From contig NZ_JAGSHX010000001.1 in NCBI RefSeq assembly GCF_018138715.1, positions 1,054,001 to 1,118,000 on the forward strand: a stretch of 64,000 nucleotides of DNA, in the 5' to 3' direction. The notes below the pieces were generated by a model, which had not been told where the DNA came from, ran no database searches, and saw nothing but the letters and a program-made list of their open reading frames with translations. Positions within the stretch are counted from its first letter, which is position 1; each line of letters starts with the position of its first letter. The translations under genes were made by a program, and so were the position numbers. Positions 27,167 through 35,793 of this stretch are shown here, in pieces. This DNA is from Streptomyces asiaticus (GTDB lineage Bacteria > Actinomycetota > Actinomycetes > Streptomycetales > Streptomycetaceae).

Positions 27167-28612
27167 TCATCGCGGGCTCCCACGCGTGGCGTCGGGCTCG
27201 GGGCGGCGGTCGGCGGTAGGGCGCCGGGTCAGGCTGAGGACGAGTCCGGCCAGGGGGAGTGCCGCGAGCACGGCGAGGGCCACCGGCCCCGGCACGATGC
27301 CGGACAGACCCGCGACAGCGGCCGGACCGATCCCGCCACCCAGGGCGTTCATGAAGTTGAGCAGGCCCTGTGCGGTGTCGCGGTCGTCCGCGGCGACCAG
27401 GTCCGGCGCGAGGCTCACCAGTACGGCTTGGGCGCCGGCGAACCCGCACACGGTCAACGCCGTGCCGACGACAATCGGGATTGGTCCGGTGAAGATCGCG
27501 ACCACGAGCACGCCGACGACGGTGAGTGCCGCAAGCCCGGCCGACACCTGCCAGCCGGCGAACCGGTCGGTCAAGGTGCCGACCAGCCGCCCGGCCAGCA
27601 CCGAGCAGGCGGCGGCCGGGACCAAGAGCACGCCGGCTTCCAGGGGGCCACCGCCCGTGGCCTGCTCGATCAGGGACGGGGCGCGGAACAGCACCCCGTA
27701 ATAGCCGGCGAAGACGGTCCCGCCGATGAGCCCGGCCGCAAGGAAGCCGCGGGAGGCGAGCACCCGCCGAGGCACGAACCCGTCGGGCGTGCTTCGCACG
27801 CGCCACCACAGTCCCACGGCGGCGAGCGCCCCGGCGGCAGCCACGACGAGGGTGACCGGAGCGGGCAGGCCGACCGAGTGTGCCTGCAGCAACGTGATCA
27901 AGGAGCCGGCAAGTACCGACAGCACGGCCGCGCCGACGATGTCGAGTGGCCCGGTCGAGCCGTTTCGCTCGCCGCTACCGCTCCGCGTCAGCGCGCGCGT
28001 ACTCGGCAATGCGGCCAGCAGGAGGGGCAGCGCGAGGACCGGGATCGCGAGTACGGCACGCCACCCGAGCCATGCGGTCACCGCCCCGCCCAGCAGTGTC
28101 CCGCACCCCGACGCCGTCGCGCTGGCGGCCGCGATGATTCCCAGGGCGCGGATCCGTTGCCGCCCGGGAAGGGCTGTGGTCGCGGCAAAGACGGCGATCA
28201 CGGTCGCGCCCGCCCCGGCGCCGCCGATCAGTCGGCCGACGATCACGACAGACAGTGTCGGCCCGGCTCCGGCGAGCACGGAGCCCGCGGCGAGCGCCAC
28301 GACCCCGGCGACGAGGACCTGGAAGGGGCTCCAGCGGACCAGCAGCCGACCCGCGACCGGCATCGCGAGCGCGGAGGTCAGCGACCACGCGGCGAGAATC
28401 CATGCGGTGGCCCCGAACGGCACCGCGAGTGCGCGGCCGATGGCCGGCAGGGCCACCGACGGCGCTCCCAGTGCCACGTACATCGGCAGCACCAGCATCC
28501 CCAAAGTCAGCCCCAGCCGACGCCCGTCCGGGGCGTCGGTTCGCTGCGGTGCCGGGGCCCCTCCAGACGGGATCGTCTGCGGCGTCGTCCCCTGCCGAGT
28601 ATGTTGTGACAT
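27167..28612 (-). CDS. MFS transporter, drug-efflux (DHA2) type
   Basis: 481 residues with about 14 hydrophobic segments. Features are LGMLVLPMYVALGAPSVALP, WILAAWSLTSALAMPVAGRL, GRLIGGAGAGATVIAVFAAT and the late loop MNALGGGIGPAAVAGLSGIV. AAAGGAG lies seven bases before the ATG. It is transcribed with the epoxide hydrolase and divergent from the CGNR regulator. Substrate unknown. Confidence 0.9.
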   Translation of the reverse strand: MSQHTRQGTTPQTIPSGGAPAPQRTDAPDGRRLGLTLGMLVLPMYVALGAPSVALPAIGRALAVPFGATAWILAAWSLTSALAMPVAGRLLVRWSPFQVLVAGVVALAAGSVLAGAGPTLSVVIVGRLIGGAGAGATVIAVFAATTALPGRQRIRALGIIAAASATASGCGTLLGGAVTAWLGWRAVLAIPVLALPLLLAALPSTRALTRSGSGERNGSTGPLDIVGAAVLSVLAGSLITLLQAHSVGLPAPVTLVVAAAGALAAVGLWWRVRSTPDGFVPRRVLASRGFLAAGLIGGTVFAGYYGVLFRAPSLIEQATGGGPLEAGVLLVPAAACSVLAGRLVGTLTDRFAGWQVSAGLAALTVVGVLVVAIFTGPIPIVVGTALTVCGFAGAQAVLVSLAPDLVAADDRDTAQGLLNFMNALGGGIGPAAVAGLSGIVPGPVALAVLAALPLAGLVLSLTRRPTADRRPEPDATRGSPR

Positions 28613-28663
28613 GCTAAAGCTCCTTTGGGTGTAACATTACGGGGCAGTGAGGAGACACGTCAA

Positions 28664-29248
28664 ATGCAGGATGCGTATCACAGTCCATTGGTGGTCCAGA
28701 CGGCCGTCGACCTGGCCAACACCTTGAGGCCGATCAAGGGAGAGGACACGCTCGAGACCGTGGAGCAGCTCCGGGACTTCCTTGACGACCATCCCGCGGC
28801 TGAGCCTCCGAGTTCGGCCGCGAACCAAGGGACCGGTCCGCGGCATCTCACCCGCGCCGACCTGGCGGAAGTCCGCGCGTTGCGCGAGACGGTGCGTGAG
28901 GTGCTCGAACGGGCGAACGCGGACGCGGTCGAAGCTGCGGCTCTGATCAACGACGGTCTGCGTCGCAGCCGCGCCACCCCGGTACTGCGCCACGAGGACG
29001 ACCGCTGGTGGACCGAGGTGACCTCCGACACCGACCGCTGCTCGGCGCACCTTGCCGCGACTACGCTCAGCGCACTGGCATCCGTGATCGCCACGCTCGG
29101 TCCCGCTCGTCTCGGCGTATGTGCCGGGCCGACCTGCCGGGCCACTTTCGTGGACCTCTCGCGCAACGGCTCGAAGCAGTACTGCACCCGAACCTGCGCA
29201 CACCGGGCCAGTGTCGCGGCCTACCGGAGCCGGCGCAGCCCGCGTTGA
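28664..29248 (+). CDS. CGNR zinc-finger (ABATE-domain) regulator
   Basis: 194 residues. The N-terminal part (VVQTAVDLANTLRPIKG, LTRADLAEVRALRETVREVL) is the stress-related ABATE domain. The C-terminal CGNR zinc finger reads LGVCAGPTCRATFVDLSRNG then KQYCTRTCAHRASVAAYRSR; in this copy CAG replaces CGN. GAGGAG lies before the ATG. Probably a DNA-binding regulator of the divergent MFS-epoxide hydrolase pair. Confidence 0.85.
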   Translation: MQDAYHSPLVVQTAVDLANTLRPIKGEDTLETVEQLRDFLDDHPAAEPPSSAANQGTGPRHLTRADLAEVRALRETVREVLERANADAVEAAALINDGLRRSRATPVLRHEDDRWWTEVTSDTDRCSAHLAATTLSALASVIATLGPARLGVCAGPTCRATFVDLSRNGSKQYCTRTCAHRASVAAYRSRRSPR

Positions 29249-29389
29249 GCGCCGGCACCTGACCCTGTCACGCCGACGCCGGGGTTTCGTCCGAGCCCGC
29301 CATACCCGCACGGCCACGGCCCCTACGCAACGGCATGGGCCTTCTGGGGGAGCTCAAGGCGGGCCTCGACCGGAATAGTGGTCGCTCGG

Positions 29390-29787
29390 GAAGCCGCCCT
29401 CCGGGCCCGGTATCGGCCAGGTTGCAGGTGAACGCCCGTGCGGCGGCCTCCAGTTGACGTACGTGTCCCCAGGTGAAAGCACGCAGGAACGTGCCCGGCG
29501 TGGATGGAGCGCGCATGCCGCCGAGCAGGCGCGGCAGGCCGCCGTGGCGCAGAACATCCAGGTCGTCGATGCTGTCCGCACCCGCGACCATGCCACCGAT
29601 GATCGACAGTGCCATCTCGTCGGGAGTCGTACCCGCGCCGTTCTTCGCGCCGGTCAGCTTGACCTTCTCGGCCACACGTCGCCGAACGCGACCCCGCCGC
29701 ACGCCGCCGCACATAAATCCGAGCAGATCAGGGCTTCAAGATCATCCCGTTGCCCCTTTGGCGCGTATCTCGGTCACACCCCGGTCA
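29390..29787 (-). mobile_element. IS1380-family fragment with its 5' end
   Basis: N-terminal transposase piece: GGMVAGADSIDDLDVLRHGG, LLGGMRAPSTPGTFLRAFTW, GHVRQLEAAARAF. The catalytic core is missing. To its right, 29737-29782 is a 46-bp stretch repeated at 32788-32833 with 36 identities by my count; both are probably the outer left end of this IS type. The end overlaps the stop of the response-regulator gene. Confidence 0.7.
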
Positions 29788-30483
29788 TGCCAGGCCGGCC
29801 GCGATGGCGCGGCGGACGGCGTCGGCGCGGTCCCGGATGCCGGCTTTGGCGAACAGGTTGTTGATGTGGGTCTTGACCGTGGCCTCGCTGATGAAGAGTT
29901 TCTCGGCGATGGCCCGGTTGGGCAGGCCCTGGCCGATAAGGGTGAGCACCTCGCGTTCGCGGCGGGTGAGGCCCGGGGGGAGCGACTGCGCGTCGGCCGG
30001 CGGGCGCGTGCGGACGGTGGCCAGGAGGCGGTTCTGCACCTCGTGGTCGAGTACGGACTGTCCCGCGGCGGCGGCCCGGATCGCACGGACGATGTCCTGG
30101 CGCCCCGCGTTCTTCGTCAGATAGCCGCGGGCGCCGGCGCTCAGGGCGGCCAGGATCGAGTCGTCGTCGGCGAAGGTGGTCAGCACGACCACGGCCGTTC
30201 CCGGGTGTTCCTCGCTCAGCCGGCGGGTGGCCTCGGTGCCGTCCATGACAGGCATGCGCAGGTCCATCAGGACGACGTCGACCGGTGTGGCGGCCACGGC
30301 GGCGAGCACCTCGGTACCGTCCGCGGCGGCGGCCACGACGTCGATGTCCTCGGTCATGTCGAGCACCGCGGCCAAGGGCTCGCGGACGGTGGCCTGGTCG
30401 TCGGCGACGATCACCTTCAGCGAGCGCTCGGTCAGCGGGTCCTGCGGGTTCCGTGGCTCCTGGGCCGGTTCGTTCGTCGTCAT
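29785..30483 (-). CDS. NarL/FixJ-family response regulator
   Basis: 232 residues. Receiver domain with phospho-acceptor Asp74 in VVLMDLRMPVMDG, acidic pair VADDQ and Lys in GYLTKNAG; C-terminal LuxR HTH (LTRREREVLTLIGQGLPNRA, SEATVKTHINNLFAKAGIRD). The ATG overlaps the stop of the kinase gene (ATGA). Forms a two-component pair with it. The stop lies at an IS1380 end, but the protein looks complete. Confidence 0.95.
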   Translation of the reverse strand: MTTNEPAQEPRNPQDPLTERSLKVIVADDQATVREPLAAVLDMTEDIDVVAAAADGTEVLAAVAATPVDVVLMDLRMPVMDGTEATRRLSEEHPGTAVVVLTTFADDDSILAALSAGARGYLTKNAGRQDIVRAIRAAAAGQSVLDHEVQNRLLATVRTRPPADAQSLPPGLTRREREVLTLIGQGLPNRAIAEKLFISEATVKTHINNLFAKAGIRDRADAVRRAIAAGLA

Positions 30484-31670
30484 CCTCGGATCACTGCCTC
30501 CACCTGCCAGCCGCCCCGGTCCGGTCCCTCGGTGAGCGGACCCGCGGTGAGGGTGCCGCCCAGCAGGGCGACGCGTTCGCGCATTCCTATCAGTCCCATG
30601 CCACTGCCGACACTCGCGGTCGCCTCACCGGTCGCGGGCCCGTTGCGGACGGCAAGGCTGGTCGAGGCGGCGTCGAACGTCAGCTCCACCGCGATCTCGG
30701 CCCCGGGAGCGTGCCGGGCCGCGTTGGTCAGCGCCTCCTGCGCGATGCGCAGCACGTTCTGGGTGACCTGTGCCGACAGCTCTCGGACGGCCCCGGTGAC
30801 GGTGAGCACCTCGCGGTGGCCGGACGACTCGATCATGGCGGTCAGGCTCTCGAGCAGCGGAAGGGAGTCCTCGCGCAGCGCGTGCACGGTCCACTGGGCC
30901 TGTTTCAGGCTCTCCCTGACAAGGCTCTGCGCCTTGTTGTGCGCCGCGCGGACCTTCTCCAGGTCGCCGGTGTCCATCAAGGCGTCCGCCAGCTCCAGGT
31001 GCATGTTGATCCCGGCCAGCGAGTGCGCCAGCACATCGTGGACGTCGCGGGCGATGCGGCCGCGTTCGGTGAGCACGGCCGTTCGCGCCTCGGCCCGCGC
31101 GGCCCGCTCGGCGGACTCGGCGGCCTGGAGCCTCGCCTCCACTGCCTGTTGCCTGCCGCGGCCCAGGATTCCGGCCACCACCGGGATGCCGGTGCTGAGG
31201 CCGAAGGTCCAGGTGAGCACCTGGTGATCGGGGCCGACGTAGAAATAGAAGACAGCGCCGCACAGCAGACTGGACAGGGCCGCGACCGCCAGGGCCGGCT
31301 TGAGGGCGAGGCGGTAGCCGGCGTGGCCGACGAGGAAGTAGGCGAAGAGGTAGCCGGAGCCGCTGCTGCTCACCTCCAGCAGGCCGGCGGACGCCACGAC
31401 ACCGGCGGTCAGCCAGACCAGCGCGGCCCGGTGTGGGAAGGCGGGCGGCAGGTGTCTGGCGAGCAGGGCGACTGAGTTGACCACCAGCAGGGCGACCACG
31501 GCCAGGCCGCGGCCGCTGACGCCCACCGGCCGGACGGTGATGACCGCGATGGCGATGACCAGCAGGGTGACGGCCCACTGGAGAGAGGCGTCGTGCCGGA
31601 GCACGACCCGAGGGCCGGGCTCCCGTTCGGAAGCCGGCCCGGGGGCTGGGGGATTGTCGGAAGCGGACAC
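30480..31670 (-). CDS. sensor histidine kinase, HisKA_3 type
   Basis: 396 residues. N-terminal half with about six hydrophobic helices (LQWAVTLLVIAIAVITVRPV, LVWLTAGVVASAGLLEV). Then the dimerisation/phospho-acceptor motif ERGRIARDVHDVLAHSLAGI and the HATPase_c region (IAQEALTNAARHAPGAE, GSGMGLIGMRERVALLGGTL). The GTG start has no obvious ribosome site. It phosphorylates the regulator just downstream. The stimulus is unknown; the upstream membrane protein may help in sensing or be the output. Confidence 0.92.
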   Translation of the reverse strand: MSASDNPPAPGPASEREPGPRVVLRHDASLQWAVTLLVIAIAVITVRPVGVSGRGLAVVALLVVNSVALLARHLPPAFPHRAALVWLTAGVVASAGLLEVSSSGSGYLFAYFLVGHAGYRLALKPALAVAALSSLLCGAVFYFYVGPDHQVLTWTFGLSTGIPVVAGILGRGRQQAVEARLQAAESAERAARAEARTAVLTERGRIARDVHDVLAHSLAGINMHLELADALMDTGDLEKVRAAHNKAQSLVRESLKQAQWTVHALREDSLPLLESLTAMIESSGHREVLTVTGAVRELSAQVTQNVLRIAQEALTNAARHAPGAEIAVELTFDAASTSLAVRNGPATGEATASVGSGMGLIGMRERVALLGGTLTAGPLTEGPDRGGWQVEAVIRG

Positions 31671-31690
31671 GGCGCGACGATAACCCGTAC

Positions 31691-32239
31691 TCAGACCGTC
31701 CGGTCCGCGGCGACCGCCGCGACCCGTCCGTCCACGGCCGGCTGCCGCAGCTCCCGGGTGGCCATGCGGCCGCGGAGAAATATGGTGCCCAGCCGCGTGA
31801 CCACCTCGGTGAGTGCCATCAGCACGAACGCGGCCACCCACGCGTCCCCCGTGGTGATCTGGTGCGCCAGGCTGAAGCGGGCCACGTCGTCGGCGCCGCC
31901 GTGGTCGACCCACAGCTGGAAGCCCATCCGCGCCCCCATGCCCAGCACCCACACGGTCGCGGAGACCGCGCCCGCCTTGATGAACAGATGCGCGCCGACC
32001 TTGCGTATACGGGTGTAGACGCCGCCCACGACGCCGAGGGCCGCGCCGACGGCGACGAGCGCGCCGATCAGCACCGGGTCGTTGCCGGCCGTGGGCACGG
32101 TGGTCAGGTAGCTGTGCGCGACGAAGGCCACGATCCCCAGGGGGATCACGTACGACTTGGCGTCGAGGCGGCCCTCCCGCAGCTGCCGGAAGACGACGAG
32201 GAGGAGGGCGATGTCGGTGATCCAGTCAGTCGTTGTCAT
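31691..32239 (-). CDS. integral membrane protein of unknown function
   Basis: 182 residues with four or five hydrophobic segments (ITDIALLLVVFRQL, YVIPLGIVAFVAHSYLTTV, VLIGALVAVGAALGVVGGVY, LFIKAGAVSATVWVLGMGAR, VAAFVLMALTEVVTRLG). It precedes the histidine kinase by 20 bp on the same strand, so the three are one operon. Membrane proteins of this size often accompany HisKA_3 kinases in Streptomyces; no function is readable. Confidence 0.75.
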   Translation of the reverse strand: MTTTDWITDIALLLVVFRQLREGRLDAKSYVIPLGIVAFVAHSYLTTVPTAGNDPVLIGALVAVGAALGVVGGVYTRIRKVGAHLFIKAGAVSATVWVLGMGARMGFQLWVDHGGADDVARFSLAHQITTGDAWVAAFVLMALTEVVTRLGTIFLRGRMATRELRQPAVDGRVAAVAADRTV

Positions 32240-32329
32240 GCCTCAAGCCTGCTGGCACGGGCCCATACGCGCCTGGACCCACGGGTGGAACTACGGGTGG
32301 AGTCCGGTCAGCCGGTGATCTCCCGGGCT

Positions 32330-32787
32330 CACGGGAGCAGCAGTCGTTCCAGCAGGACGACGAGAACGACAGATCGCCCCCTTTCGCCACCAGGTCGATC
32401 TGCTGATCACGATCCCCGGGATCAGCACCACGGTGGCCCACGTGATGATCGCGGAGATGGGCGCGGACATGAGCCGGTTCCCGAGCGCCGGGCACCTGGC
32501 CGCCTGAGCCGGGCTCGCCCCCGGCAACCGCGAGTCCGCAGGGAAACGCAAACGGGCACCGACCCGGCACGGCAACGTGTGGCTCAAGGGCGGACTCGGC
32601 GTCGCCGCCCTGGCCATCGGCCGCACCAAGGGCACGTATCTCGCCGCCCAGTACCACCGGCTGCGACCGCGGCGCGGCGAGAAACGCACCATCGTCGCCA
32701 TCGCGCACAGCATGCTCGTCTCCGCCTACCACATGCTCACCACCGACGTGCCTTACCAGGACCTCGGCCCCGAGAGCCTTCCGGGGC
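32330..32787 (+). mobile_element. IS110-family transposase fragment with in-frame TGA
   Basis: C-terminal (IS116/IS110/IS902) domain: APFRHQVDLLITIPGISTTV, AHVMIAEMGADMSRFPSAGH, then LAA-TGA-AGLAPGNRESAGK where the family has Trp (TGG to TGA at 32505-32507). It goes on with GNVWLKGGLGVAALAIGRTK and MLVSAYHMLTTDVPYQDLG, then is cut by an IS1380 end. The N-terminal RuvC-like half is absent. Inactive. Confidence 0.75.
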
Positions 32788-32833
32788 CAAGATCATCCAG
32801 TGCCGGGTTTCTGGCGTATCTGGGTCACACCCC
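32788..32833 (-). repeat. second copy of the IS1380-type end
   Basis: 46 bases with the same length as 29737-29782. The first 11 bases (CAAGATCATCC) and the last 11 (GGTCACACCCC) are identical; the middle differs. It abuts the broken end of the IS110 fragment, so an IS1380-like element probably inserted there and was later lost apart from its end. Confidence 0.5.
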
Positions 32834-32837
32834 TGAT

Positions 32838-33038
32838 GCGCACGCTGGGCCGCTTCGAGGGCCGCGTTGACGCCGACCGCCCCTTGGGGACTCCTCGGAG
32901 GAGTTCGCGGCCTCCGAGTTCCACTTCCCGGTGCGCGACTGGGACCTGTACCGCTACAGCGACTGGTTCCTGCTCTCCTGCGTGGTGCTGCCCTGGGCTG
33001 TCGAACAGTACGACGCTGTCCTCGCCCCGGTCGGCTGA
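32838..33038 (+). pseudogene. unknown gene fragment
   Basis: A protein-like stretch SEEFAASEFHFPVRDWDLYR, YSDWFLLSCVVLPWAVEQYD ends with a normal TGA four bases before the next gene. A possible head (MRTLGRFEGRVDADRPLG) is in another frame. No homologue recognised; it reads as the 3' part of a gene cut by the IS to its left. Confidence 0.3.
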
Positions 33039-33042
33039 GGGC

Positions 33043-33528
33043 ATGGGCAGGGCCTCGCAGAGCATGTACGGCGTCGACCTGTCCGGGCCGCCGGTCCCGA
33101 TGGACATGCAGGCATGGAGTGTCGATCACCTCAGCCGGGCCCAGGTGGTGTTCACCACCAGCCGTATCGAGACGTTCACGCCGGACTGCGGGAGCGGGCC
33201 CGACCCGTACCTGCTCGGTCTGGCCACTGGCAGCTGGGCGAAGTTCGACGACTTCGCGGGTTGGGCCGAGCCCGCCGATGGCTGGTCGGCTGTCCTGGAC
33301 GTGCCCGGTGACCTGTTCACGGTGACCGGCCCCGGCGGAGTGACCTTCTACGCGGGCACCCTGAACGCCTCGAAGGCGTGGCGGCGTCTGGCCCGTCGGC
33401 ACAAGGTGTTCATCGCGCTCGCCGGGGACCTCGCGCACCCGGCCGACATCCCGGCCGCCCAGGACCGCGGCCGGGTGTACGCCATGCTGTGCCCCGTCAC
33501 ACTGACCGTGCCCGGCAAGACGATGTGA
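33043..33528 (+). CDS. hypothetical protein
   Basis: 161 residues from ATG: SMYGVDLSGPPVPMDMQAWS, VDHLSRAQVVFTTSRIETFT, PGDLFTVTGPGGVTFYAGTL, ending VYAMLCPVTLTVPGKTM. Composition and third-position GC look coding. There is no signal peptide or membrane segment. It starts four bases after the fragment before it, so the two were perhaps an operon. I do not recognise the family. A strong hairpin follows. Confidence 0.45.
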   Translation: MGRASQSMYGVDLSGPPVPMDMQAWSVDHLSRAQVVFTTSRIETFTPDCGSGPDPYLLGLATGSWAKFDDFAGWAEPADGWSAVLDVPGDLFTVTGPGGVTFYAGTLNASKAWRRLARRHKVFIALAGDLAHPADIPAAQDRGRVYAMLCPVTLTVPGKTM

Positions 33529-33547
33529 TCTGGGTCCACTCTCCGTG

Positions 33548-33633
33548 GAGCTTCGGGCGGATCCGCCCGAAGCTCTCCTCCGTGAGCGCGGACGATGGAG
33601 CCTTCAGCCGACCGCCCCGGCTGGAGGCTCCAT
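33548..33633. terminator. two consecutive strong hairpins
   Basis: 33548-33575 is a 28-bp perfect palindrome (GAGCTTCGGGCGGA and its complement). 33595-33633 is a 16-bp stem with one mismatch (ATGGAGCCTTCAGCCG/CGGCTGGAGGCTCCAT) around a 7-base loop. They follow the stop of the hypothetical gene by 20 bp and probably terminate it. From 33634 to 33929 I see no gene; GGGCGGATCCGCCC recurs once near 33671. Confidence 0.6.
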
Positions 33634-33929
33634 CATGCTGAGTTCTCGCAGGTCACAGGCTCGACGATGCGGGCGGATCCGCCCCGCTGGTTCTGACGCC
33701 CGTTGGTCCCGCGTCCGGGCTGCTGTCGGTGCCGGTCGCTACGCTGTGGGCAGCGGCAGGACGCGCACGCCGCACGCCATGGTCACCGGCACCCAAGCTG
33801 CCCGGCAGACGGCCAAGGACCCCCGGGAGAGCGTCCCGGCGCCCCTCGAAGTCGCAGCACGTGCGACCGTTTCCGCCCGGATGTCGATGAGCCCGGCGGG
33901 ATGCGTGGGATGCCGCGAGAGAGGCTGAG

Positions 33930-34512
33930 ATGACCAAGAGCGGAGCAGGCGGCCCCAAGTCCCGCGCCCGCGCTCGACAGGAGCGCGACGGCGTCAAGTA
34001 CACCCAGGCCCGGCGCGGCGCCGCTGGCGCGGGCACGGCATTCGGCGTCAGCGAGCCGGACAACGGCTTCGGCGGCCACGAGTTCGAGTACGAGCAGGTC
34101 ACCGACTTGTTCCGGTGCACGGAGTGCAGGGTCTACGAGGTGGCGGCCCGTGACACGGAGGGACCGATCAAGCCGTGCACGGGCCTGGTCGGCTACGGCG
34201 GTGACACCGAGCGGGTCTACCTGCTGCTGACCGAGAACCCGGCGCTGCCGTACAGCCACGTGGCTTTCCTGGCGACTCGCATCGCAGCACCGGTATTGGC
34301 AGGGCGTCGCGGTTCTCATGGCGGGACGGGAGGCTGCTGGTCGAGTCGGCTCCCAGCGTCGTCGCCGAACTGGCCCGCCGGATCGAACTGATCACCTCCA
34401 CTGTCGACGGGCGGCAGGTCCCGACCATCGCCTCGGTCGAGCACCTCACAGCCGAGGCCGGCCGGGCCGTCAACTCGGAGAACTACGCGGCATACGTCGC
34501 GGGTCACCCCAC
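33930..34512 (+). pseudogene. conserved Streptomyces hypothetical protein, frameshifted and cut
   Basis: Starts MTKSGAGGPKSRARARQERD and GVKYTQARRGAAGAG, a head I associate with Streptomyces proteins of unknown function. A Cys pair (LFRCTECRVYEV) may bind zinc. Near 34300 the frame shifts; the continuation is RFSWRDGRLLVESAPSVVAE, LITSTVDGRQVPTIASVEHL, NSENYAAYVAGHPTG. The right end runs into a Tn3 transposase fragment, so the gene was cut by transposition. Confidence 0.5.
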
Positions 34513-34795
34513 CGGTCGCCGGCACGGGCGTAGATGTCCCGCCGCCGCAGGCCGCGATGGAGGTGCTCGAGGATGCAGAAGGAGTAGGCGGCCTTGTCCA
34601 CCACGCCGTCCGGCAGGCTCGGGTTGGCGAACACCAGCCGCCGCCAGGACCCGGTCACCAGCTCCCCGGCCACCTCGGCAGCGCCGATCTTCTTCCGGCC
34701 GATCAGCTGCGGGAGCTGCCTGAGCGCGGTGACCACGGGCGCGGCAGCCTCAATCGCGCCGAAGTCGATGACCTCGACCAGGAGGCGGATGAAGC
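34510..34795 (-). mobile_element. Tn3-family transposase fragment
   Basis: About 95 residues of TnpA: IGRKKIGAAEVAGELVTGSW, RRLVFANPSLPDGVVDKAAY, SFCILEHLHRGLRRRDIYAR, AGDRWGDPR. It matches the region KAVYANPDLPQG...LEQLHRALNNRDVFA in the larger Tn3 copy at 23093-25884 but is clearly a different element. No other Tn3 part lies nearby. Confidence 0.75.
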
Positions 34796-34816
34796 CCCGC
34801 ACAGTGCCGCGGGGAC

Positions 34817-35179
34817 ATGGTCATCGAGATCACCCCGGAAAGTGCTGCCCAGTTCGCCGCCCGCGCGGCCGTGGACGGGCAGGCGGGCTACCGCGTGCAA
34901 CTGGTGGCCCTGGCGGTCCGCGAGGCCGATTCCCGCCAGGGCACCGCCGCCCGTTACGCCCACCTGAACCAGCAGGACATTCCCGCGCGGTTCACCACCG
35001 CCGCCGGGCACAACGCCTGCTTCGCCGTCGTCCCCGAGACGGTGGCCCTGGCCGAGCAGATGGCCGTGGTCGACGAGGTGGTGGTGATGCGGCACGATGC
35101 CCACCCCCTCTACCGCAACCACCTGAGCCTCCGTTCCCGCTTGGCTCTTCACGCTGGAGGGCTACGACACCCCGCTTAA
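34817..35179 (+). CDS. hypothetical protein
   Basis: 120 residues from ATG: VIEITPESAAQFAARAAVDG, LVALAVREADSRQGTAARYA, HNACFAVVPETVALAEQMAV, VDEVVVMRHDAHPLYRN. The last 15 residues look random; another frame continues as LFTLEGYDTPLKRVAVTPSK, so a frameshift near 35135 is likely. It begins just beyond the Tn3 fragment and may have lost upstream sequence. Family not recognised. Confidence 0.4.
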   Translation: MVIEITPESAAQFAARAAVDGQAGYRVQLVALAVREADSRQGTAARYAHLNQQDIPARFTTAAGHNACFAVVPETVALAEQMAVVDEVVVMRHDAHPLYRNHLSLRSRLALHAGGLRHPA

Positions 35180-35285
35180 GCGTGTCGCCGTCACCCCGTC
35201 AAAACTTCCAAGCTCGCCGATCGGACAAGCTCGGCAAGGGTCTGCGGGCAGCCTCGGGCATGTCACCCGGCTCGCCGGAACGGCG

Positions 35286-35552
35286 ATGGACGGCCGCTCC
35301 ATCACCGTGAAGGCCACACACGGAGCCTGCGACGACGGCCCCGTCGTCAAGGCGCTGGAGACGAGCGAGAGCATAGTGCTGTACGCATCTGTCGCAGGGG
35401 CACGAAGCGGCGCCTGCAGCTCCGAGATGATCGAACAGAGCGTGAGGGTGCAGATGCGGAAGCCGCTCGGTGACCGCATTCTCCTGGACGCTCTCAGCGG
35501 CCAGCCAGTGCCGCACGGAGAGCCAGACGGGCTGTCACCCAGCTGGACGTAA
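35286..35552 (+). CDS. hypothetical protein or 3' part of the frameshifted gene before it
   Basis: 88 residues: MDGRSITVKATHGACDDGPV, VKALETSESIVLYASVAGAR. The frame is open upstream to the proposed shift at about 35135, so this may be the C-terminal part of the previous gene. No known domain. The following 240 bp hold no gene but contain the TGTCTC repeats. Confidence 0.3.
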   Translation: MDGRSITVKATHGACDDGPVVKALETSESIVLYASVAGARSGACSSEMIEQSVRVQMRKPLGDRILLDALSGQPVPHGEPDGLSPSWT

Positions 35553-35643
35553 GGGCGATTTTTCGGCTGGCCGGAAGGCTTCGGGTTGCGTCCTGCTGCG
35601 GACCGTCTTCGAATGTCACCTCCTGCAGGCATCTGTGCTGTCC

Positions 35644-35743
35644 TGTCTCAGATAAGTCCGGGCATCGTGTTGCGCTGACCTGCGGTGCCCAGGCTTGAGT
35701 GAGACGGGGTTCGTCGGCATGTCTCACTCAAGTCCGGGCAGTG
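35644..35743. repeat. TGTCTC...AGTCCGGGCA repeats, possible transposon end
   Basis: Direct copies TGTCTCAGATAAGTCCGGGC (from 35644) and TGTCTCACTCAAGTCCGGGC (from 35720). An inverted, less exact copy lies at 35681-35705, giving 12-bp perfect arms CTTGAGTGAGAC (35694-35705) and GTCTCACTCAAG (35721-35732). Another direct copy, TGTCTCGGTGGAGTCCGGGC, is at 36663 inside the TniQ-like gene, and a weaker one at 36587. Multiple copies of a ~23-bp site that starts TGT are typical of the ends of Tn7/Tn5053-type elements, which carry TniQ. Confidence 0.5.
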
Positions 35744-35793
35744 AGCCGTTCTCTCCCTGTCCGGGGGTAGTGGTCGCCGGGGCCGTGATGGGC

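Noticed and set aside
27083..28609. Long plus-strand frame opposite the DHA2 transporter
   Set aside because: Composition is Gly/Arg/Asp-rich with no hydrophobic or domain pattern; the minus strand holds a clear MFS protein.
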